Positions 55,043-62,853 of a stretch of 64,000 bases of DNA are shown here, piece after piece. Source of the DNA: Mycolicibacterium celeriflavum (lineage in GTDB: Bacteria; Actinomycetota; Actinomycetes; Mycobacteriales; Mycobacteriaceae). Location: positions 558,001 through 622,000 of the forward strand of contig NZ_AP022591.1 in assembly GCF_010731795.1 (NCBI RefSeq), in the 5' to 3' direction. The notes under the pieces were generated by a model. The model had not been told where the DNA came from, made no database searches, and saw only the letters and a list, made by a program, of their open reading frames with translations. Position numbers and translations under genes: made by a program. The number at the start of each line of letters is the position of its first letter. The first letter of the stretch is position 1.

Positions 55043-56998
55043 GTGCCCACGACCGACGTCGTCGAGCGACCCGCAGACTTGACCGCCGACTGGCTGACAT
55101 CGTCGCTTGGCGCACCGGTTGCGGAGTTCTCCTACGAGCGCATCGGCACGGGCCAGATGAGCGAGTGCTACCGCGTCGCGCTGACGTATACGGACGGCGA
55201 CGACGGGCCGGCGTCGGTTGTGCTCAAGGTCGCCGCCAGCGACCCGGTCAGCAGGCAGACCGGGTTGGCCCTCGGCCTCTACGAACGCGAGGTGCGGTTC
55301 TACACCGACATCGCGCCACGCATCGGCGGACCGGTCGCACCCTGCTTCTCGTCCGCCTTCAACGCCGACACCGGCGCGTTCCATCTCTTGCTCGGCGACG
55401 CGGGGCCCGCGATCGTCGGCGACGAAATCCGCGGCGCATCAGCCGAACAGGCCATGCTGGCGCTGGCCGAACTCGGCCGGTTGCACGGCCCGCTGCTGGG
55501 CGACGCGGCGGCGGCCAGCGCCGACTGGCTCAACCGTGACGCACCGGTCGACCAGGCGCTGATCTCTGGGCTGTACGCCGGGTTCGCCGAGCGCTACGCC
55601 GACAAGATCACGCCCGAGCACCGCCTGGTGTGCGAACGGTTGGTCGGCAGCTTCGACGGGTATCTGGGCGCGGAGGCTGCGGCCGACCGCGTCAGAGGAC
55701 TCGTGCACGGCGACTACCGCCTCGACAACATGCTGTTCGGTCAACCCGGCGCCGACCGACCGCTCACCGTCGTGGACTGGCAGACCGTCACATGGGGTCC
55801 AGCGATGACGGACGTCGCCTACTTCTTGGGTTGCGCGCTACCCGTCGAGGTGCGTCGCGAGCACTACGACGCGCTGCTCGGCGCCTACCACCGGGCGCTC
55901 GGACCGGACGCGCCGATCAGCCTCGACGACGTCCGCGACGGCGTGCGCAGGCAGAGTTTCTTCGGGGTGATGATGGCGATCATCTCCTCGATGCTGGTCG
56001 AGCGGACCGACCGCGGCGACGAGATGTTCATGACCATGCTGACGCGCCACTGCGAGCACGTTCTCGACGTCAACGCGCTCAGCGTGTTGCCCGAACCGGT
56101 TGTCCCAGAACCGCTTTGCCCATCGGTAGACGATGAAGGCGAACATCCCGCCGGGGATGAGCCGCTATGGAACGAAAGTTGGTACTACGACTTCGTCGAC
56201 CCGCAACAGGAGGTTGGGGGATGGGTGCGGCTCGGGCTGTACCCGAACCTGAAGACGTCGTGGGTCAACGGATTGGTGTGCGGTCCCGGTATCCCGACCT
56301 ACGCGCTGCTCGACTTCGAGGACACCGGCGCCATCGAACTGGTACTCACGGCCACCGAACCGCTGAAGACCTACCGCGTCACCATGCGCGGACGCGGTCA
56401 GGCGTACGACGATCCGGCCGCACTGCTGCGTGACGAGCCGGGCAGACCGGTCGAGGTGTCGATGGAATTGGAGTGGACGACCGCGGGCACACCGTATCTG
56501 TACCGGATGACCCCGCGCTACGAGATCCCGTGCACGGTGTCTGGCGCCGTTCGGGTCGACGGCCGCGAGTTCACGTTCACCGACGTGCCCGGGCAGCGCG
56601 ACCATTCTTGGGGGGTCCGCGACTGGTGGGCGATGGACTGGGTGTGGAGCGCGTTGCACCTCGACGACGGCACCCATCTGCACGGCGTCGACATCCGCAT
56701 TCCCGGCGCGCCGCCGATCGGAATCGGCTATGTGCAAGCGCCCGACGAGCCGTTGGTTGAACTGCAAACCGTCACGGCGCGAGAGACGTTCGGCGACAAC
56801 GGTTTACCGCTGCAGACAACGCTCACTCTCGCTCCCGGTGACGTCACCGCGACGGTGGAGGTCCGCGGCCACGCACCCGTTCTGCTGACTTCGCCCGACG
56901 GCCGCATCAGCCACTTCCCGCGCGCATGGGCCACGGTGACGACGGCCGACGGCCGTACGGGCGTGGGCTGGCTGGAGTGGAACCGCAACCAACCGTAG
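55043..56998 (+). CDS. CHK/APH-like kinase fused to an AttH/DUF7064-like lipocalin domain
   Basis: A 651-residue fusion. The N-terminal part (about 1-350) is an ecdysteroid-kinase-like phosphotransferase: ERIGTGQMSECYRVALTY, SVVLKVAA with the Lys, LVHGDYRLDNMLFG and VVDWQTVTWG. After a Pro-rich linker (about 352-380), the C-terminal part (about 385-651) resembles hydroxyneurosporene synthase/AttH-type beta-barrels, with ESWYYDFVDPQ, GQRDHSWGVRDWW and GVGWLEWNRNQP. The kinase half resembles the separate protein at 26725. The GTG start has GGAGGTGACC just upstream. Joining the two suggests phosphorylation and handling of one hydrophobic compound, but its identity is unknown. Confidence 0.8.
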   Translation: MPTTDVVERPADLTADWLTSSLGAPVAEFSYERIGTGQMSECYRVALTYTDGDDGPASVVLKVAASDPVSRQTGLALGLYEREVRFYTDIAPRIGGPVAPCFSSAFNADTGAFHLLLGDAGPAIVGDEIRGASAEQAMLALAELGRLHGPLLGDAAAASADWLNRDAPVDQALISGLYAGFAERYADKITPEHRLVCERLVGSFDGYLGAEAAADRVRGLVHGDYRLDNMLFGQPGADRPLTVVDWQTVTWGPAMTDVAYFLGCALPVEVRREHYDALLGAYHRALGPDAPISLDDVRDGVRRQSFFGVMMAIISSMLVERTDRGDEMFMTMLTRHCEHVLDVNALSVLPEPVVPEPLCPSVDDEGEHPAGDEPLWNESWYYDFVDPQQEVGGWVRLGLYPNLKTSWVNGLVCGPGIPTYALLDFEDTGAIELVLTATEPLKTYRVTMRGRGQAYDDPAALLRDEPGRPVEVSMELEWTTAGTPYLYRMTPRYEIPCTVSGAVRVDGREFTFTDVPGQRDHSWGVRDWWAMDWVWSALHLDDGTHLHGVDIRIPGAPPIGIGYVQAPDEPLVELQTVTARETFGDNGLPLQTTLTLAPGDVTATVEVRGHAPVLLTSPDGRISHFPRAWATVTTADGRTGVGWLEWNRNQP

Positions 56999-57032
56999 GC
57001 ATGCCAGCTCCCGCGCGAGCCCACTTTCATTG

Positions 57033-57093
57033 CGCGAGCGTGCGTGTTTGCACACGACACGCCGCGAAAATCCAGCGCTTCGTGCACGCTCGC
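57033..57093 (+). repeat. Dispersed palindromic repeat A, copy 4 (left of ynfA)
   Basis: Positions 57033-57065 are identical, in inverted orientation, to 57484-57516 on the other side of ynfA. The 61-nt element has tip sequences GCGAGCGTGC (57034-57043) and GCACGCTCGC (57084-57093), a perfect 10-bp inverted repeat. Confidence 0.85.
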
Positions 57094-57110
57094 GAGGCGA
57101 CGAGCGTGCG

Positions 57111-57440
57111 TTACCGCGGCGCGTACATGATCATGCCCACGCCGACGAGGCAGATCAGTGCACCCGCAACGTCCCATCGGTCGGGCCGGAAGCCGTCGGC
57201 GACCATGCCCCAGGCGAGCGAACCGGCGATGAAGACCCCGCCGTAGGCCGCCAACACGCGGCCGAAGTGGGCGTCGGGTTGAAACGCGGCGACGAAACCG
57301 TAAGCGCCGAGCGCCATCACACCCGCGCCGATCCACCACCAGCCGCGGTGCTCGCGCACGCCTTGCCACACCAGCCATGCTCCGCCGATCTCGAGCACTG
57401 CGGCGAGGGCGAACAGCACTACCGATTTGAGCACTATCAC
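57111..57440 (-). CDS. ynfA: YnfA/UPF0060 small membrane protein
   Basis: A 109-residue protein with four membrane helices. [20 protein letters not shown] and [20 protein letters not shown] match the YnfA/UPF0060 family, related to small multidrug resistance transporters; a transport role is possible but unproven. The start is GTG (57438-57440); the codons GTG ATA GTG form one side of a hairpin. The whole gene is bracketed by perfect 33-bp inverted repeats, so it may have arrived as a cassette. Confidence 0.88.
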   Translation of the reverse strand: MIVLKSVVLFALAAVLEIGGAWLVWQGVREHRGWWWIGAGVMALGAYGFVAAFQPDAHFGRVLAAYGGVFIAGSLAWGMVADGFRPDRWDVAGALICLVGVGMIMYAPR

Positions 57441-57465
57441 GACACTCAGCGTGCCGTGATAGTGC
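57431..57465 (-). promoter_or_regulatory. Perfect 11-bp hairpin over the ynfA start codon
   Basis: GCACTATCACG (57431-57441) and CGTGATAGTGC (57455-57465) are perfect complements with a 13-nt loop. In the minus-strand transcript the 3' arm contains the GTG start and the next codons, so folding would hide the initiation site. Confidence 0.6.
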
Positions 57466-57483
57466 GCAAAATGTCGTCAGAGC

Positions 57484-57516
57484 GCGGCGTGTCGTGTGCA
57501 AACACGCACGCTCGCG
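57484..57516 (-). repeat. Dispersed palindromic repeat A, copy 5 (right of ynfA)
   Basis: A 33-nt stretch identical to the inverse of 57033-57065. The other palindromic half of the element is degenerate here, where the ynfA hairpin lies. Confidence 0.85.
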
Positions 57517-57552
57517 ACGCAGAGGGGGCGGGGCAGAGGTACCCCGCGACGA

Positions 57553-58437
57553 CTACGCGAGGTGGGCGCTGTCGTCGTCGAGGTCGTCGCGGCTGAGACC
57601 CATCGGCGTCGCGACGGGCAGGTCGCCGCCCGCGATCACCTTGCGGGTGATCGGGGTCAAGGCGCGAAACAGCGCCTCGACCTCGTCATCGTCCAAGGCG
57701 TCGAGTGCGGGCAGAGCAAGTGTGTCGGTGCAGTCTTCGATCCGCTGCTTGAGGTCCCGACCGGCGTCGGTGAGGCCGCCGCCGCGGAGGAGCCCGCGGC
57801 TCGCAAGCCGGTCCTCGTAGAACCGCCACTGCTCGTCGTCGTAGTCGCGGCTGCGCATGATCATCTCCCTTGGCACCCGGCCAGCCGCGGCGTGCAGGAC
57901 ATTGCTCTCGCGCCCCGATATCCCATGGGCGAGGAGCACCGCGACGTGGCCGTCGCCGCGCTGTTCCCGCAGCAGGGTGGTCGCGTGCCACAGCTTGGCC
58001 AACGGCTCGTCCGGCCACGGCAGCGCCGCATTGGCGGCGAACAAGGGGCGACCGTCCACCGAGGCGTTGCGGGCAACCTCGGCCGCCAGATCCGCCGCGA
58101 CGGTCACGTCGTCGCCGTCGCCCACGCCGTACCGCTTCAGCGCCGCTACCGCGGATTCCAGCCGAGCGCGCAGCGCGTCGGCCGGCGCAGCGACATCCCA
58201 TGCCGCGGGCAAGGCTTTGGCGACGCGGTGCGGCGCGAAGTTGTAGAACGCGGCCGTCACCACTTCGGCGGGCACCACCCCTAACGGTGCCGACCGGGCC
58301 GCGAAGTAGCCCATCCAGAAGCTCTTGTAGCCAAGGCCGTCGAGCGCTGAGCGAGCCTCGGGAGCGAAATAGGTGATGGCGTGCACGGGTTCGAGTCGCT
58401 CGAAGAATCGGCGCGCCAGTGTTGGTTGCCTGTCCAC
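57553..58437 (-). CDS. SCO6745-family protein (Rv2042c-like position)
   Basis: A 294-residue soluble protein starting VDRQPTLARRFFERLEPVHA, with further conserved blocks GYKSFWMGYFAARSAPLG, VVTAAFYNFAPHRVAKALP and GRPLFAANAALPWPDEPLAKLWHA. These match the actinobacterial SCO6745 family as I recall it. The later SRDYDDEQW...LTDAGRDLKQRIE segment looks like a winged-helix MarR-type region. Function unknown. The GTG at 58437 is chosen, with TAACTT 5 nt upstream; the open frame extends 21 codons further. Confidence 0.75.
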   Translation of the reverse strand: MDRQPTLARRFFERLEPVHAITYFAPEARSALDGLGYKSFWMGYFAARSAPLGVVPAEVVTAAFYNFAPHRVAKALPAAWDVAAPADALRARLESAVAALKRYGVGDGDDVTVAADLAAEVARNASVDGRPLFAANAALPWPDEPLAKLWHATTLLREQRGDGHVAVLLAHGISGRESNVLHAAAGRVPREMIMRSRDYDDEQWRFYEDRLASRGLLRGGGLTDAGRDLKQRIEDCTDTLALPALDALDDDEVEALFRALTPITRKVIAGGDLPVATPMGLSRDDLDDDSAHLA

Positions 58438-58543
58438 GTCGGAAGTTAACCATGAGCCTCCCGGACGGGTTGCCGGGGACCGCGCACAAAACTCGAACAC
58501 CGGGAACGACTCCTGAAGACGGCGCCAACATGCGGCTCGCGGT

Positions 58544-59257
58544 CTAGCTCGGCTCTGAAAACTCCTCAGATACAGCCGAACTCGCCTCGTCGATGATTGC
58601 CCGCATCGCCTTCTCGGCGGCTACTTCGTCGCGCATCCTGATCGCTCGTGCGACCTCGTCATGCAGATCGATGGCGGCCGGGTTCGGTGTCTCGGGCATC
58701 ATGCCATGATGCGTTCGTCCGGTGAGCACCTCGGCGACCACGCCGTCCAGTGCACGGAACATCTCGTTTCCGCTGGCATCCAGCAAAGTGCGATGGAACA
58801 GCTTGTCGGCCTCCAGATAGGCGTCGAGGTCACCGGCCCGCCCGTGCACCACCATGTCCGAAACGGCGGCTGCCATGGCGCGGCACTGATCTGGATCGGC
58901 CCTGCGCGCGGCCAACGCCGCAGCGGCGGGTTCGAAGCCGCGGCGCAGCTCTGAAAGCGAAACCAGTTGGGCGGCGCGGTCACCGGCATCCAACCGCCAC
59001 CGAATCAGCCGGGGGTCGAATACGTTCCACTTGTCGGCGGGCTGAATCGTGATGCCGACCCTGCGCCGCGATTCCACCATGCCCATCGACTCGAGCACGC
59101 GGATCACCTCGCGCGCGACGCTGCGCGACAGCCCGTGCCGCGCGCTCACGCCGTCGAGGGTCAGCACCGCACCGGCGGGGTACTCACCCGAGACGATCGC
59201 CGTCCCCAGCGCAGTGAGTAGACCGCCGTGCAACGCGCCGACGATTGGTTCAGGCAT
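58544..59257 (-). CDS. FadR-subfamily GntR regulator, probably of gluconate genes
   Basis: This 237-residue regulator has an N-terminal winged helix (about 10-75, GVSARHGLSRSVAREVIRVLESMGMVESRRRVG) and a C-terminal FadR/FCD effector domain (about 90-225) with metal/ligand-site residues in EADKLFHRTLLDASGN and later AIDLHDEVARAI. It is divergent from gntK-gntP across a 125-nt AT-rich region containing three inverted repeats, so it is probably their repressor responding to gluconate or its phosphate. The ATG at 59257 or the GTG directly before it is the start. Confidence 0.85.
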   Translation of the reverse strand: MPEPIVGALHGGLLTALGTAIVSGEYPAGAVLTLDGVSARHGLSRSVAREVIRVLESMGMVESRRRVGITIQPADKWNVFDPRLIRWRLDAGDRAAQLVSLSELRRGFEPAAAALAARRADPDQCRAMAAAVSDMVVHGRAGDLDAYLEADKLFHRTLLDASGNEMFRALDGVVAEVLTGRTHHGMMPETPNPAAIDLHDEVARAIRMRDEVAAEKAMRAIIDEASSAVSEEFSEPS

Positions 59258-59294
59258 CACGTATACATCTTTTCATAGCTTTTCCCGCATGCTT

Positions 59295-59343
59295 AAAGAC
59301 ATATCTTTGTGTGATGGTATTGCAATAGTATGCCTTTTAAGGC
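59295..59343. promoter_or_regulatory. Candidate GntR operators upstream of gntK
   Basis: Three inverted repeats lie in this AT-rich stretch: AAAGA-CATA-TCTTT (59295-59308), the perfect palindrome TATTGCAATA (59318-59327) and GCCTT-TT-AAGGC (59332-59343). Their centres are about 21 and 15 nt apart. Which one the regulator binds cannot be told from one sequence. Confidence 0.45.
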
Positions 59344-59382
59344 AAGCTGTGTGACGCCAAACACAACTAGGTAGGTGGATCA

Positions 59383-59898
59383 ATGGCCTCACCGATCGTC
59401 GTCATGGGCGTCTCGGGCTCGGGGAAATCGACCGTCGGCGCTGCGCTGGCGCAGCGCCTGCGCGTTCCGTTCGCCGACGCGGACGACTTCCATCCGCCGG
59501 CGAACGTCGCGAAGATGACCGCCGGTGAACCGCTGAACGACGACGACCGCTATCCGTGGCTGGAAGCGATCGGTGAGTGGCTGGCCGAGCGGTGCGCCAC
59601 CGGCGGGGTGATGAGCTGTTCGGCGCTCAAGCGCAAGTATCGCGATCAGCTACGGCGTCACTGTCCCGACATCGAAATGCTGCATCTCGCTGGAACACCG
59701 GAGGTCATCGGCAGGCGTCAGGCCAGCCGACCCGGTCACTTCATGCCCGCCTCACTGCTGGCCTCGCAATTCGACACGCTCGAACCACTGGAACCCGATG
59801 AGCGCGGCGTGGACATCGATGTCGACCAGAGCATCGATGCCATCATCGAAAGTTACATCGCCTCAACTGATACGCGCGGAACCGAGGAGAACCGATGA
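59383..59898 (+). CDS. gntK: Gluconokinase GntK
   Basis: A 171-residue P-loop kinase that phosphorylates D-gluconate to 6-phosphogluconate, feeding the pentose phosphate pathway. The P-loop GVSGSGKST spans 9-17, and FADADDFHPPANVAKMTAGE, a hallmark of gluconokinases, is the substrate-site block. CSALKRKYRDQLR follows. ATG start 125 nt from the divergent GntR gene; its stop overlaps the gntP ATG. Confidence 0.95.
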   Translation: MASPIVVMGVSGSGKSTVGAALAQRLRVPFADADDFHPPANVAKMTAGEPLNDDDRYPWLEAIGEWLAERCATGGVMSCSALKRKYRDQLRRHCPDIEMLHLAGTPEVIGRRQASRPGHFMPASLLASQFDTLEPLEPDERGVDIDVDQSIDAIIESYIASTDTRGTEENR

Positions 59899-61346
59899 AC
59901 GTGACACTCGCCGTGCTGGCGGCCGACACCGAGTTGCCTGAGCCCGTCGCGTCGGGGTGGCAGCTGATCGCCGCGGCGTTGGTCGGTATCGCGCTCATCG
60001 TCGTGCTCATCACGGTCGCGAAGCTCCATCCCTTCCTCGCGTTGATCTTCGGCGCGTTGGCCGTCGGTGTGGTCGCCGGTGTGAACATCGGTGACGTGCT
60101 CGACTCCTTCGGCGACGGTTTCGGCACCACCGCTGCCGGCGTCGGCATCCTGATCGCGCTGGGGGCGATGTTCGCCAAGCTGCTCGCCGACTCCGGAGGC
60201 GCCGACGAGATCGTCGACACGATCGTGGGACGCGCCTCCCCGAGGGCGCTTCCGTGGGCGATGGCGTTGGTAGGCGCGATCATCGGCTTACCGATGTTCT
60301 TCGAGATTGGCGTGGTTCTGCTGATGCCGGTCATCTATCTGGTCGCCAAGCGGTCCGGCCTCTCGCTGATAACCATCGGGATACCTGCGCTGGCGGGCCT
60401 TTCCGCGATGCACGGGTTGGTGCCCCCGCATCCAGGCCCGTTGACCGCAATCGACCTGTTGGACGCTGACCTCGGCATTACGCTGGCTTTGGGTGTGGCC
60501 GTTGCGATTCCGACCGTCATCGTCGCGGGGCCGCTATTCGGCAAGCTCGCAGGCCGCTGGGTCGTCATCGACATTCCAGACCGGTTCGAGGCCGACGACA
60601 TCGGTGGCAGCGGTGGTGGCGGCGCGCAAACCGCACAGGTCGAAGGCGGCGTTGCGACGCAGACGGCGACCCGTATCCGGCCGAAATTCGGTATCACGTT
60701 GTTCTCAGTACTGCTGCCGGTAGGTCTGATGATGGGCAAGGCGCTCGCCGACATCTTCATCGACGACGAGAGCAATGTGCTGCGACAGGCTTTCGACATT
60801 CTGGGCCGCCCTCTGATGGCGCTGCTGATCGCGGTCATCGTCGGAATCTTCACCCTCGGCCGGGGCGCCGCGATGACCCGCGCTCAGATCACCAAGTGCA
60901 TCGAATCGTCGCTGCCGCCGGTCGCAGGCATCATCCTCATCGTCGCGGCGGGTGGCGGCTTCAAGCAGGTGCTGGTCGACACCGGTATCGGCACCCAATT
61001 GGCCGAGTGGGCCAAGGGCGCCAACGTCTCGGTGATCCTGCTGGCTTGGGTGCTGGCCGTGTTGATCCGATTGGCAACGGGTTCGGCGACGGTCGCCACG
61101 ATCACCGCATCTTCTTTGATGCTCGGCCTGGTCGAGGGCATGAGCACCGGCGAGGTGTCGTTGGTGGTGCTCGCCGTAGGCGCGGGTTCGCTGTTCTTCT
61201 CACACGTCAACGACGCGGGCTTCTGGCTGATCAAGGAGTTCTTCGGCATGACGGTGGGGCAGACCATCAAGTCCTGGTCGATCATGGAGACCGTGCTGTC
61301 GGTGACCGGCCTGGTACTGGTGCTGATACTCGGGCTGCTCATCTGA
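59895..61346 (+). CDS. gntP: Gluconate:H+ symporter GntP family
   Basis: A 483-residue transporter with about 12-13 membrane helices. GLVPPHPGPLTAIDLLDADL is the family signature, and ALGAMFAKLLADSGGADEIV and LFFSHVNDAGFWLIKEFFGM are further typical blocks. A hydrophilic central loop (about 230-255, GGSGGGGAQTAQ) is a small variation. Translation is coupled to gntK (ATGA). It imports gluconate or a related sugar acid. Confidence 0.95.
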   Translation: MNVTLAVLAADTELPEPVASGWQLIAAALVGIALIVVLITVAKLHPFLALIFGALAVGVVAGVNIGDVLDSFGDGFGTTAAGVGILIALGAMFAKLLADSGGADEIVDTIVGRASPRALPWAMALVGAIIGLPMFFEIGVVLLMPVIYLVAKRSGLSLITIGIPALAGLSAMHGLVPPHPGPLTAIDLLDADLGITLALGVAVAIPTVIVAGPLFGKLAGRWVVIDIPDRFEADDIGGSGGGGAQTAQVEGGVATQTATRIRPKFGITLFSVLLPVGLMMGKALADIFIDDESNVLRQAFDILGRPLMALLIAVIVGIFTLGRGAAMTRAQITKCIESSLPPVAGIILIVAAGGGFKQVLVDTGIGTQLAEWAKGANVSVILLAWVLAVLIRLATGSATVATITASSLMLGLVEGMSTGEVSLVVLAVGAGSLFFSHVNDAGFWLIKEFFGMTVGQTIKSWSIMETVLSVTGLVLVLILGLLI

Positions 61347-61361
61347 CGTCCCGAGTCGTTG

Positions 61362-61838
61362 TCAGCGCTTGACGACCTGAGTGCCGCCTGCGAGCTCGTC
61401 GTGCTTGCCCTGCTTGGTCGGGCTGCCGCTGATCGTGACCGCGATGACGACGATCGCGATGAACCCGAGCAGGCCTCCGACAAACGGGATGACCGGAAGC
61501 AGCGTCCAGGAATTGCGGATGGCCGATTGGGCGGCGGTCGGCTTGGGCGCCCCTCCGGGGCCTCGGACGCTGAGCCCGAGGATCTTCTTGCCCGGCGTCC
61601 AGCCTTGGATGGTCTCGAAGGCGAAGAAGTAGAGGAACATCAGGACGCCGGTGAACAGCCCGGTGACCATGGTGTTGGAGGCGCTGTCGGTCGCGAAGGC
61701 GAGCAGCCAGCTCACGATCCCGACGAGGATCCCGTCGATGAGCCGGGCGAGCCAGCGTAGGAGCAGGCCACCGGGTTGCCCGCTCGTCGAATAGCCGCCG
61801 TACTGGCCGGGCTCGGGCCCGAAGTTTCCGCTAGTCAC
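61362..61838 (-). CDS. RDD family membrane protein
   Basis: A 158-residue membrane protein with three or four helices. RWLARLIDGILVGIVSW carries the Arg-Asp pair typical of the RDD domain, and GWTPGKKILGLSVRG is the second conserved motif. The N-terminus is Gly/Tyr/Gln-rich. The GTG at 61838 is chosen because TACATT (61846-61851, minus strand) lies exactly 7 nt upstream; a start nine codons earlier has no such support. Function unknown; some RDD proteins act in ion transport. Confidence 0.82.
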   Translation of the reverse strand: MTSGNFGPEPGQYGGYSTSGQPGGLLLRWLARLIDGILVGIVSWLLAFATDSASNTMVTGLFTGVLMFLYFFAFETIQGWTPGKKILGLSVRGPGGAPKPTAAQSAIRNSWTLLPVIPFVGGLLGFIAIVVIAVTISGSPTKQGKHDELAGGTQVVKR

Positions 61839-61901
61839 CTGGGTCAATGTACCGGTGACCGGCACCGGTAAGGGCCGCTTTGGTGCGCGCCGGTGAAGGC
61901 C

Positions 61902-62831
61902 TCAGCGAAGCTTGCGCTGTTGGCGTTTGGCCTCTTTGCGCGCCTGCTCGGCCTGCTTGCGCGCGGTCTCGGCTTGCTTGCGCGCGGTCTCGGCGAGCTC
62001 CGCGGCACGACCGCGGGCGGTCTCGGCCAGTTCGGGTGCGCGGTCGCGAGCCACATCCGCGAACTCCGAGCCGCGCTCGCGCGCCACGTCGGCGAGGACC
62101 GCTCCGCGTTTGCGTGCGACCTCGGCAATTTCCGGTCCGCGTTCGCGCGCGACCTCGGCCAGTTCCGCTCCGCGTTTGCGTGCGACTTCGGCGATCTCCG
62201 GTCCGCGTTCGCGCGCGACCTCGGCGAGTTCGGCACCGCGTTCGCGGGCGACGGAGGCGAGCTCGCGGCCCCGTTCGGCGCCGACATGAAGACCGTGGCC
62301 GACCTTGTCCGCGAGTGCGCTGTCGGCGAGTGTGCCGCCGGCGGCCGCGCCGACGGGCAGCGCCGCGGTGACCGCTTCGGACACCTTGTGCGCCGCGCGT
62401 CGACCCCGCCACCCGAGCGAGGGTTTGCCTTCGGTGTCGACCGCGGCGATGATCAGCCCGCCGATCAAGCTGACGTCGGTGATGAACGCGCGGCGTTCGT
62501 CGGCTTTGCGCTGCGGATCTGTCTCGCTCCAGAACGTATGCCCGCCAAGGCTGCCCGGCACCACGCTGAGCGCGAGCGCCGCCGAAGCCAATCGTGGCAG
62601 TTTGCCGGTGGCCAGGAGGAGTCCGCCACCGATCTGGACGGCCGCAGTGGCGCGGGCGACCGTCTCGGCGTTAGCGGGCACGTTGGTGCCGACCGGATCG
62701 GGCAGCTTGCTCAAGCCCTCCAGGGTCGGGCGTGCGGCGTCGGCCGCCGGTTTCGGGCTACGTAATGCCTCGACACCTCTTGCGATGAAGGCTGCTGACA
62801 GCATCGGGCGCGCGATACGTCGAATCAACAT
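61902..62831 (-). CDS. DoxX-like membrane protein with long 11-residue-repeat tail
   Basis: A 309-residue protein. Residues about 1-160 resemble DoxX membrane proteins (IRRIARPMLSAAFIARGVEA, VQIGGGLLLATGKLPRLASA, FITDVSLIGGLIIAAVD). Residues about 186-284 are nine tandem 11-mers of the form ERGAELAEVAR, and a Lys/Gln-rich tail follows. The repeat should form a continuous amphipathic or hendecad helix about 15 nm long. ATG at 62831 is chosen; the frame is open 11 codons upstream, inside the neighbouring gene. The role of the tail is unknown. Confidence 0.78.
   Translation of the reverse strand: MLIRRIARPMLSAAFIARGVEALRSPKPAADAARPTLEGLSKLPDPVGTNVPANAETVARATAAVQIGGGLLLATGKLPRLASAALALSVVPGSLGGHTFWSETDPQRKADERRAFITDVSLIGGLIIAAVDTEGKPSLGWRGRRAAHKVSEAVTAALPVGAAAGGTLADSALADKVGHGLHVGAERGRELASVARERGAELAEVARERGPEIAEVARKRGAELAEVARERGPEIAEVARKRGAVLADVARERGSEFADVARDRAPELAETARGRAAELAETARKQAETARKQAEQARKEAKRQQRKLR
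61980..62276 (-). repeat. Nine 33-nt tandem repeats coding 11-mer helix units
   Basis: The repeats lie within the DoxX-like gene. Units alternate between forms such as ERGAELAEVAR, ERGPEIAEVAR and KRGAELAEVAR; alternating pairs suggest expansion of a 66-nt double unit. Outer units are more diverged (DRAPELAETAR, GRAAELAETAR). Confidence 0.85.
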
Positions 62832-62853
62832 GGCCCAGGAGTTCCCAAGCGGA

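Noticed and set aside
61902-62831. Reading the 11-mer region as apolipoprotein or LEA homology
   Set aside because: Period alone does not show homology; no other sequence feature of those families is present, so only the repeat itself is reported.
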